A stretch of DNA of 64,000 nucleotides from Desulfobulbus sp. (GTDB lineage Bacteria; Desulfobacterota; Desulfobulbia; Desulfobulbales; Desulfobulbaceae): positions 62,001 through 126,000 of the forward strand of contig WQZH01000001.1 of the NCBI GenBank assembly GCA_009780825.1, read 5' to 3'. Under the pieces are notes generated by a model. That model ran no database searches. It was not told the origin of the DNA and saw nothing but the letters and a program-made list of their open reading frames with translations. Made by a program: the position numbers and the translations under genes. Of this stretch, positions 46,445 to 53,053 are shown piece by piece (position 1 is the stretch's first letter; every line of letters begins with the position of its first letter).

Positions 46445-47212
46445 TCAGGAAAGTGAAACGACCGCGCCATAGGCCACGCTGAACTGCGGCTCGGCCGTCA
46501 CATGAATATCCGTCAGCATTTCGTCTTCCAGCGCTTCCACCAGCCCCCGGTTTTGGGCCGGCCCGCCGTCCAAAAACACGGCCCCCTCCGATTGGCGGCG
46601 CCCCAGAATCCCAGCCACCCGACGGGCCACCGAGGCGTTGAGCGCCCAGATGATCTCCTCTCGTCCGACGCCCTGAGCCAAAAGCGAGATAATTTCACTT
46701 TCGGCGAAGACTGCGCAGGTGCTGTTCAATTCCACATGATTTTTCGCCCGCCGGGCCAGTTCGCCGAAATCTTCCAAAGGCGTATCCAGAAGCCGGGCAG
46801 CCAGTTCAAAGAAGCGGCCAGTACCGGCGGCGCATTTGTCGTTCATCCTGAAATCGGCCACCCGGCCTTTTTCGTCCAAAGTCAGCACCTTCACATCCTG
46901 ACCGCCGATGTTGATGATCGTGCGGGCCTGACCGCCGCTCAGACGGAAGAGCCCCAAGGCGTTGGCGCTGATTTCGTCTATTTGCCGGTCGGTAGCGGCA
47001 AAGAGATTCTTGCCGTAGCCAGTGGCCACCAGGCTGCCGATTTGCTCTTCCGGCAGCGCCAGATTGTGCCGTCCTTTCTGTATCAAACCCATAGCCAATG
47101 CTTCCTGCCCCGGTACGGTGGCCGTCTGGCCTCGCCAAAGAATTTTTTCGTTTTCGACAAAGACCACCTTGATGGCCGTGCTCCCCAGATCCAAACCGAT
47201 ATCGACACGCAT
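46445..47212 (-). CDS. HgdC/BadF-type acyl-CoA dehydratase activase (ATP-dependent electron-transfer ATPase)
   Basis: 255 residues of the ASKHA ATPase fold: phosphate-1 loop DIGLDLGSTAIKVV, NIGGQDVKVL and the cluster cysteines in NDKCAAGTGRFFE and ELNSTCAVFAESEII. In relatives the homodimer holds a [4Fe-4S] cluster between subunits and injects low-potential electrons into an HgdB-type partner with ATP hydrolysis. All key residues are present. The gene begins one base after the HgdB-like gene ends, which fits a dedicated pair. There is no CoA-transferase or dehydratase alpha/beta set nearby, so it probably does not serve amino-acid fermentation. Confidence 0.92.
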   Translation of the reverse strand: MRVDIGLDLGSTAIKVVFVENEKILWRGQTATVPGQEALAMGLIQKGRHNLALPEEQIGSLVATGYGKNLFAATDRQIDEISANALGLFRLSGGQARTIINIGGQDVKVLTLDEKGRVADFRMNDKCAAGTGRFFELAARLLDTPLEDFGELARRAKNHVELNSTCAVFAESEIISLLAQGVGREEIIWALNASVARRVAGILGRRQSEGAVFLDGGPAQNRGLVEALEDEMLTDIHVTAEPQFSVAYGAVVSLS

Positions 47213-47213
47213 T

Positions 47214-48455
47214 TCAGAGATTCTCCAAGTTGTTGCCGAAAGCCTCCAGACGGGTCAGAAGATTTCTGCCATCTTCGGCCGCATAGTCTGTTTCCAGCCT
47301 GATGAACTTCAAGCCGGCCCGCTTCAGCGGCTCCTCTAAGGTCAGGCTTTCCAGATCATACGGATGACAACCCTTCAACACGTGGAGAATCACCCCCTTG
47401 ATCGTCGTGCCCAATACCGCTCCCCGGATATTGTTGAGGCGGCGTCCGTTGTCGCCGAAAGTCGGGCACAAGCAGCCCTGGTGATAGCTTTCGGCCAGAG
47501 CCCGTAACAGCCCGAAATCCGTAGGGTCGTCCATGGTCACCTGGGCGGGAAGGAGCCGTTCCGACGAGCAAAGATCATCGCCTGTGACCGTCAGGCCGGC
47601 CACTTCCAGCAAATGAAGCAGCTTGAAGTTGGGAAAATAGATCGGCGAACCCGCCAAAAACACCAACCCCGCCGCCTTGGCCTGGGTTTGAAATGTTGGC
47701 AGGGCCGCGTCCAAGGCCGCTGTCCAGCGTTCAATGCGATCCAGAAAAAACGAATTGGCTATCAAAAAGAACCACACTGCCGGGACCCGACCAGCCCGCC
47801 GCGCTTCGATCAAACGGCTGAAAGTCTGCCTGGCCTGCTGGAAGGTGGTCAGAGAGTCTAAAAGCATTTTTCGGGTCGGTTTACGCCCCGACAGCCCGGC
47901 CAAAAAATCTTTCAGTCCCGCGACTTCGGCCAGCCAGCGCTCCCCGGCCCGGGCCGAATTCTTCAGATGCGGCAGCTCCAGCCAATGCAGTGGCGTGGAC
48001 ATGTCCAGGCCGCACAGACCCATCATTTCCCGAAATTTCACCACTCAGTCGCAGGTGGTGGGCAAAACCCACGGATGGCCAGAATCTGCCGCTGCCTCCG
48101 ATTCCAAGGCGCCCAGAACTGATCTAAGCATGGGGCACATCAAGGCCGGGAGCTTGGGAGCCGCGATCTGGCCAGCGGCCAGGGAACCGCTGGAAAATTT
48201 ATAAGGATGCAGACCACAGGCCAAAAAAAGCTCCAGCGGCGCCTGCAGACACAAAAGATTCACCACCGGACGATCCACCCGCCGAGCCACCGACGCTGGC
48301 GAAAATCCAGTCCGGAAAAGATCCAGGAAATATGCCAACTCTGGACGATAGTCGTCACGGGCAACAAGCATGTCCAATTCGCGAGCCAATTCCATCTGGC
48401 ATTTTTCTTCCAGCCGAAGTTTCAACCTGCTCTGCCGATCCATATTGCCGGTCAT
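47214..48455 (-). CDS. HgdB/DCCP-like Fe-S reductase component interrupted by an in-frame TGA
   Basis: The ORF track shows two ORFs (48563-48045 and 48044-47214), but both are in one frame and together make a 2-hydroxyacyl-CoA dehydratase subunit-D-family protein. From the ATG at 48455, overlapping the previous stop as ATGA, the frame runs 413 codons with a single TGA at 48047-48045 (codon 137) in LPTTCD-TGA-VVKFREMMG. Family cysteines occur on both sides: LMCPMLRS and PTTCD before; GDDLCSSERL, GCLCPTFGDN and VLKGCHPYDLE after. The TGA could be a nonsense change from Trp (TGG), a selenocysteine codon or a sequence error. The GTG after it lacks a ribosome binding site. The double-cubane-cluster proteins of this family carry out ATP-driven low-potential reductions. 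Confidence 0.85.
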
Positions 48456-49390
48456 AATTTTTTCCCCACCAGTCTCAAGGCCAGCCGCCGGGACGATGAA
48501 AAGAGACGGCGCCCGAACCAATTGAAATGCAGGGCCCCGTCGACCGGGCAAGATTCCAGGCAACGGCCGCAGTTCAGGCAGGTTCCGGCTTGGACATCGG
48601 TCTGTTCCTGTTCTTGGTAGACTTCTTCAATATCCATTGGGCAAACCCGTCGGCAGGTGCCGCAGCCGTGACACAACTGCGGCGTCTTGACCAGGCGCAG
48701 GGCGGTTAGAGGTTTCAAGAGGCGAATCAAAGCCAAGAGAGGACAGAATAGGCAAAAGAAACGGTCCTTGAGAAACATGCCCACCAACATGCCACCGGCG
48801 ATCAAGAGGGACAGAGCGGTGAAGCCCAACGTGACCGCGTTAGTGCAGTCCAGCGACAAGTATTGAGGTTGGCCGGCCAGGAGCGGTAACAGCGGCTTGG
48901 CTGGGCAGATATTGCAAAATGGCAGTTTGAAATCGGGATGGAGCCAGCCAACTGTCACCAAGGGTGGAACCAGGATCAGATAAGCCAAAAGACCGTATTT
49001 GATCCAACCCAGCCGAACCATGGTGGAGGCGGCAATCAGGGCTTCCCGCCAGCCTAAGCGCCGGCGCAGGGCGCTGAGCCAATCATGCACCAGGCCGAAA
49101 GGACACAGCCAGCCACACCAGGCCTTACCCAGCAGCACCACCGACCCGGCAAAGATCAAAAACCAGATCAGGACCCGCCAGCCATCGAAACCGGACAACG
49201 CCGTCCAGGAAAGGCCAAAGCCGATATAGCCCTGCAGGCCCATCAAGTAACAGTGGCCGCCGCAACCGACCACATAGGGGCAGGCAAAACACGGCAAGGC
49301 CGGCCCTAGATTGACGCCGAAGCGCCCGCCATACATCAAAACGATAAAGCCCAGGTGTTGGACGAGAAAGCGGAGGGAGGTCAGGCGCAT
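48452..49390 (-). CDS. Membrane-bound polyferredoxin (NapH/CcoG-like 4Fe-4S protein)
   Basis: The start at ATG 49390 (MRLTSLRFLVQHLGFIVLMYG) overlaps the upstream stop by ten bases; 312 residues. Several transmembrane helices (FIVLMYGGRF, VLIWFLIFAGSVVLL, LLAYLILVPPLVTVGW, LLIAGGMLVGMFL) alternate with cysteine motifs CFACPYVVGCGGHC, WCGWLCPFG (the NapH signature), CNICPAKP and CLFCPLLA. Two C-terminal 4Fe-4S motifs follow: CHGCGTCRRVCPMD and CLNCGRCLESCPVD. Such proteins pass quinol electrons toward a low-potential or periplasmic acceptor. Placement directly before the HgdB-like gene suggests that it feeds electrons to the activase/HgdB pair, or reduces an imported metal cofactor. Confidence 0.9.
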   Translation of the reverse strand: MRLTSLRFLVQHLGFIVLMYGGRFGVNLGPALPCFACPYVVGCGGHCYLMGLQGYIGFGLSWTALSGFDGWRVLIWFLIFAGSVVLLGKAWCGWLCPFGLVHDWLSALRRRLGWREALIAASTMVRLGWIKYGLLAYLILVPPLVTVGWLHPDFKLPFCNICPAKPLLPLLAGQPQYLSLDCTNAVTLGFTALSLLIAGGMLVGMFLKDRFFCLFCPLLALIRLLKPLTALRLVKTPQLCHGCGTCRRVCPMDIEEVYQEQEQTDVQAGTCLNCGRCLESCPVDGALHFNWFGRRLFSSSRRLALRLVGKKL

Positions 49391-50274
49391 ATTCCGAATT
49401 TCCGACGGGTCAGCCAGGCCAGCATGCCGCTGACCAAAGCGCCAGCGGCGAACACCCACAGGCCGGCGGACAAATTCCAGCCAGCCCTGCGGGAACGGTG
49501 GACGAAAAGCGTGAAGGCGACCGAATCGCCGTCGCCACTGTGGACGACGAAAACCAGGGGCTTGGAAGCTAAATCGCCGGCACGGTCGAGGATGGGGTCA
49601 TGCTCGGGTCGGTATCGGAAACCTGCCGCTCCGGGTTTCACCTCGGCCACTTGGCGACCATTATCCCACACGGCCAGGTTTTTGGCCGACGTACCTCCGC
49701 TCCTCTCAATCTTCAAGGTAAATTCCTGACCGGTTTGAGGCCAATAGAGCGGGCCATCGGAACTGACCAAAAATTCCGGCCAGTCTGGTGCCTGGGGCAA
49801 GCGGTTCGGCTCTGGAAAAGCGCCGGCTCCTGAACCGCCATACAGATTGAAGGCTGTTTGCGCATAGTGAAGGCGGCCCCCGATCTCCACCCGGGCGAAA
49901 ATTGAGGCACGTCCATATTCTCCGCTGAAAATGACGATTTTCAGTCCGGCCGTGGACCGCTCCCAACTCAGGCTATGGATTCCAGCGCCTTCAGGAGCGG
50001 TGGTTTCGTTAAAATGTTCCAGCCTGGTCAACCGGTAAAAAACGACCGGATTGCCCAACAAGACCCCGGGGCTGGAACTTTCCAAGGCCAAAATCAACTT
50101 GACCCTGCTATCGGCCAACCGCTCAATCGAAGCGGACGACCATTGCATAAATGCCCCCGCCGCCGGATTCAGTGTCTCGCCAGACGCACCCGAATTTGCG
50201 GTCAGAAATAGCAAACAGACAAAAAAAAAGATGAGCACGATATCGTTCTCACACCAAAATATACAAGGCGCCAC
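49381..50274 (-). CDS. Unknown periplasmic protein with N-terminal signal and C-terminal membrane anchor
   Basis: The tracked start is a GTG at 50274; a GTG at 50238 (VLIFFFVCLLFLTANSGASG) gives a neater signal peptide, so the start is uncertain. The body is beta-rich with no cysteines beyond the N terminus: VKLILALESSSPGVLLGNPVVFYRLTRLEHF, IFARVEIGGRLHYAQTAFNLYG, YWPQTGQEFTLKIERSGG and PLVFVVHSGDGDSVAFTLFVHRSRR. A C-terminal helix (LSAGLWVFAAGALVSGMLAWLTRRK) anchors it in the inner membrane, leaving most of the protein in the periplasm. I recognise no family. It is translationally coupled to the NapH-like gene, so it is likely part of the same electron-transfer or uptake complex. Confidence 0.75.
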   Translation of the reverse strand: MAPCIFWCENDIVLIFFFVCLLFLTANSGASGETLNPAAGAFMQWSSASIERLADSRVKLILALESSSPGVLLGNPVVFYRLTRLEHFNETTAPEGAGIHSLSWERSTAGLKIVIFSGEYGRASIFARVEIGGRLHYAQTAFNLYGGSGAGAFPEPNRLPQAPDWPEFLVSSDGPLYWPQTGQEFTLKIERSGGTSAKNLAVWDNGRQVAEVKPGAAGFRYRPEHDPILDRAGDLASKPLVFVVHSGDGDSVAFTLFVHRSRRAGWNLSAGLWVFAAGALVSGMLAWLTRRKFGICA

Positions 50275-50857
50275 ACCGACCTAGGATTCCTCGTTATCCT
50301 GAAGCAATGCCAGGGAGACAATTGATGCGGCCGAATTTTCTGACTCGTCTCGTTTCCTCCCCCTTCCTCAACGAAGGTGGTGGCCGGCATGGTGAAAACG
50401 GCTCCAGCCATTTGCAGCATACAACTCTCGGTCAACGGGCCCGCCCCGACTCATATCAGCCCGGACAATCGTCACCCCTTTTTTGCAGAAACCAAGGTTT
50501 TCCCCTGGGCAACACTCGGGTCAAAGGTCAACATTCTGACCTGACCGCTCGCACCGGGCAAGGAGGCGAGAAGGCCCGATGCGAACGACGTCTGGTCAGA
50601 ATCCATGATGTGCGCCGCCCAAGTTAAACAACAACCGCGTTGCAGGCTATGGCAGACGCCCCAAGCCGCTCAGGCCATCCAGAGTACCAAGTTGGCGGGG
50701 CGGGAAGCAAGCAAACCGCTGCCAGATGAACCACCGCCGCAAGAGTGAAAAGCGCAAGACACCCCCTCGCTTATCCGTTCACAGGCTCGCCAAGAGTGCC
50801 AGGCTGCGCAGCGCTCCGGCCAGTTGAACAGGGGAGTGATTGCCGATCAGCATCTGT
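50275..50857. other. 583-bp gap inside the cobalamin-controlled cluster
   Basis: No convincing gene on either strand. The tracked ORFs at 50307-50627 (plus) and 50202-50435 (minus) show no domain, signal or good ribosome binding site. I found no second riboswitch, no terminator with T tract and no clear promoter. The stretch separates tonB from the electron-transfer genes and may be remnant DNA or a long leader. Confidence 0.4.
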
Positions 50858-51580
50858 TCACCCTTCCAGTTTAAAGGTAACGGTTTGCTCCACCAGAGCC
50901 TTGACCGCCATACCGTTGACCGTGCCCGGTTTGAACCGCCAGTGGCTAACACACTGCAGTACGCTCTGTTCGAAAATGCCTTTGGGCTCAGCCGCCAGCA
51001 CCGAGATCTGCCCCACTTGGCCGTGTTCGTCGACCACGAATTTGACCTTGATCCAGCCTTCGATGTTCTGCCGTTTGGCGGCCGGAGGATAGGCTGGAGG
51101 CGTTCTGGCCAGCGCTGTCAGCGGCCCGTCGAGCTGACCGATGCTGAAGATGCCGCTGCTGTTGCCGCGCGTCTGGCTGGCCCCGGATCTTTGAGCCGAA
51201 GCGGGGGGGTCCGAGGACACCGGCGCACTGTCCGGTGACGCCGGGGCGTCCGCACCGGTGGTGACCGGAACCGTCTCCACCGACGGCGTCTCTTTGGCCG
51301 CAGACGGCAAAGATTTCCGGATGACCGTTTGTGGCGGCGGCGATTTTTTTCTGAGCGCCGGCTTGGGCGGCACCTTCTTTTCAACCATAGGAGGAGGCGG
51401 GGAGGCCGATTCCATCTTCGCAACCGCCTCCGCTGGTCCAGTTGATGCGAGGATGGAAAAATCAAGCAGGACCGGCGGTTGAATCAATTGGCTATGCTGC
51501 TTCAGGGTAACAACCGCCCCACATACCAACAGCGCATGCAACAGCAGAGATACACAGGCGGCTTTCGCTTGTCGATTCAT
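50858..51580 (-). CDS. tonB: TonB energy-transducing protein
   Basis: 240 residues: an N-terminal inner-membrane helix (ACVSLLLHALLVCGAVVTL) with the conserved His (LLLHALL), a Pro/Lys-rich periplasm-spanning region (SASPPPPMVEKKVPPKPALRKKSPPPQ), a flexible Ser/Ala segment and the TonB C-terminal domain (PAYPPAAKRQNIEGWIKVKFVVDEHGQV ... SVLQCVSHWRFKPGTVNG). It transmits the proton-motive force to outer-membrane receptors. Its ATG overlaps the exbD stop (ATGA). The cognate receptor is probably the one at 44246-46315. Confidence 0.95.
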   Translation of the reverse strand: MNRQAKAACVSLLLHALLVCGAVVTLKQHSQLIQPPVLLDFSILASTGPAEAVAKMESASPPPPMVEKKVPPKPALRKKSPPPQTVIRKSLPSAAKETPSVETVPVTTGADAPASPDSAPVSSDPPASAQRSGASQTRGNSSGIFSIGQLDGPLTALARTPPAYPPAAKRQNIEGWIKVKFVVDEHGQVGQISVLAAEPKGIFEQSVLQCVSHWRFKPGTVNGMAVKALVEQTVTFKLEG

Positions 51581-51960
51581 GGCTGCTGTTCGGTTTGCAG
51601 GATTAACGTGATGAAACCGAGCCGTTTGATCGTTTCGTACAGATCGACGAACTGTTGCAGCGCGATGTCCTTGTCCGCCCTGATGGTGAGCGGCGTGGTC
51701 CGGTCCACAGCCGCCAAGGCCGATCCCAGTTCAGTCAGCGGTGTTTCGGTGGTTTCGACCCAGACTTTCCCTTCCTTGGTGATGGTGATGTTTAAGGGGT
51801 GCTGCGCTGCCGCCTCCCGGCTGGCTGCGGCTTGGGGCAGCTCGACCTTGATGCCGCCGATGGCGATGAAAGTCGAGGTGGTGAGAACGATAGTCAGCAA
51901 CACCAGCATCACATCGACCAGAGGGATGACATTGAGATAATCAAATTCCTTTTCGTCCAT
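51577..51960 (-). CDS. exbD: ExbD biopolymer transport protein
   Basis: 127 residues from the ATG at 51960 (MDEKEFDYLNVIPLVDVMLVLLTIVLTTSTFI); the tracked ORF adds 30 spurious residues. The conserved proton-carrying Asp lies in the single transmembrane helix (PLVDVMLVLL), and the periplasmic domain has LTIRADKDIALQQFVDLYETIKRLGF. It overlaps exbB by 20 bases. Confidence 0.95.
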   Translation of the reverse strand: MDEKEFDYLNVIPLVDVMLVLLTIVLTTSTFIAIGGIKVELPQAAASREAAAQHPLNITITKEGKVWVETTETPLTELGSALAAVDRTTPLTIRADKDIALQQFVDLYETIKRLGFITLILQTEQQP

Positions 51961-52372
51961 GGCGGATATCCCACTGGATGAGGAGAACCTTGCAGCGGCG
52001 GAGCAGGAAGTTGTAGAAGGTGATCGCCGGAATGGCCACCAGCAGGCCAAGCGCGGTGGCCTTGAGCGCCAGTGCCAGCTCGGTCATGATCTTGGTGGTG
52101 TCAAAGCCGCTGGCGCCAATGTCGTAGAAAGTGAGCATGATGCCGAGTACGGTGCCGAGCAGACCAATATAGGGGGCATTGGCGCCGATGGTAGCAATCA
52201 GGTGAAGTTTATGGCTCAGATGCAGTTCAAGTTCCTTGCGGTCAGTGAATTGCTTGATGTCGGTCGAACGGTAAACCAGCCAACGTTCGATAGCCGTGGC
52301 AATGGCGATGACGCTCAACACCAGGAGCAAGCCGAGCACACCGTAATCGATCAGGGAATGCAAATGTTCCAT
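51941..52372 (-). CDS. exbB: ExbB proton-channel protein (MotA/TolQ/ExbB family)
   Basis: 143 residues from the ATG at 52372 (MEHLHSLIDYGVLGLLLVLSVIAIATAIERWLVYRS), preceded by aagga. The second and third helices carry LIATIGANAPYIGLLGTVLGIMLTFYDIG and the ALALKATALGLLVAIPAITFYNFL signature of the MotA/TolQ/ExbB family. Shorter than E. coli ExbB but normal for the compact type. First gene after the cobalamin riboswitch. Confidence 0.95.
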   Translation of the reverse strand: MEHLHSLIDYGVLGLLLVLSVIAIATAIERWLVYRSTDIKQFTDRKELELHLSHKLHLIATIGANAPYIGLLGTVLGIMLTFYDIGASGFDTTKIMTELALALKATALGLLVAIPAITFYNFLLRRCKVLLIQWDIRHGRKGI

Positions 52373-52630
52373 GAGGGTCCTTGAAGGCGGCGCAATAGTG
52401 GCGCATGAAAAACGGACGCATCGTTTACCGCGGGCAGAACGGATGCGCAGGCGACCGACGGCGCGGTGACAACCCGGAAACGGCGCAGGAGACAACGCGC
52501 CGTTTTCAACAGGCGTTGCGGTCGTTGCGGTGCAATGACAGGGGAAAAAGAGGCATCCTTTGCATGGTTCTCCGCATGATACGCAAGCAGCGTCGACAAT
52601 GAAGGATGGCCGGGAACCTGCGGAGGGGAC
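52373..52630 (-). promoter_or_regulatory. Leader between riboswitch terminator and exbB
   Basis: 258 bases with no convincing gene, transcribed only when the upstream terminator is read through. No further hairpin with T tract was seen. Confidence 0.4.
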
Positions 52631-52666
52631 AAAAAAAATCCCGGATCGAACAAATCGATCCGGGAT
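52631..52666 (-). terminator. Intrinsic terminator of the cobalamin riboswitch (expression platform)
   Basis: Perfect 12-bp stem atcccggatcga/tcgatccgggat with a 5-base loop, followed on the minus strand by eight Ts. It lies 73 bases past the B12 box and before exbB, so the riboswitch most likely acts by premature transcription termination. Confidence 0.92.
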
Positions 52667-52727
52667 AGCCCTATTTATCCACAGAAATGATGAAACCGGT
52701 ACGATGCCGTCCTCGCAGTCGTCTCCT

Positions 52728-52890
52728 CTATCCGTCCAGGCAGGTCTTCTGACTTACGGTTCATCCCTACTGGCTGCGTCTTCCCAACCCTTTGGTCAGT
52801 GACATGGTGCAGCGTTCGTCCCCGAATACAGCGGCGGGCCCATCCCTGATTCACACAGGGTTCCCGATTAAGTTCTTGCGAACACCTGAA
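52728..52890 (-). promoter_or_regulatory. Cobalamin (B12) riboswitch
   Basis: On the minus strand the conserved core reads TTAATCGGGAACCCTGTGTGAATC, then CCGCCGCTGTATTCGGGGACGAACGC, then CACTGACCAAAGGGTTGGGAAGACGC, and ends with the B12 box AGTCAGAAGACCTGCC (52739-52754). Order and spacing match the adenosylcobalamin-type class. It leads through an intrinsic terminator into exbB-exbD-tonB. Known members shut off downstream genes when cobalamin is plentiful; the same direction is inferred here from the terminator platform. Confidence 0.97.
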
Positions 52891-52899
52891 CTGTCGAAA

Positions 52900-52928
52900 A
52901 ATAGAATCCATGCGCCATGGATTGTCAA
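52900..52928 (-). promoter_or_regulatory. Sigma70-like promoter of the riboswitch transcript with embedded palindrome
   Basis: On the minus strand TTGACA (52923-52928), 17 bases, then TCTATT (52900-52905), ending just before the riboswitch begins. The 17-base spacer is a perfect inverted repeat ATCCATG-GCG-CATGGAT (52906-52922), exactly filling the space between the boxes, where a MerR-type activator or a repressor could bind. Confidence 0.7.
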
Positions 52929-53053
52929 GCAGAAAATTTTTTCCGTTGGGCGCGCGATACGCACACTCTCTCTGCCCACGCATGCTGGCCATGCCCCGCC
53001 AAGCGGTTATCTGCCTGCCGCTGTTCTATCTCTTCTGCATATCCCCATCGCGC

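Noticed and set aside
48007-48021. Hairpin after the TGA as a proven bacterial SECIS element
   Set aside because: Only a 5-bp stem with two wobble pairs; the spacing fits but such hairpins occur by chance. Kept only as a hint in the TGA finding.
46445-48455. Amino-acid fermentation dehydratase (2-hydroxyglutaryl-CoA type)
   Set aside because: No second HgdA/B-type subunit, CoA transferase or decarboxylase nearby; context is TonB uptake and a cobalamin riboswitch.
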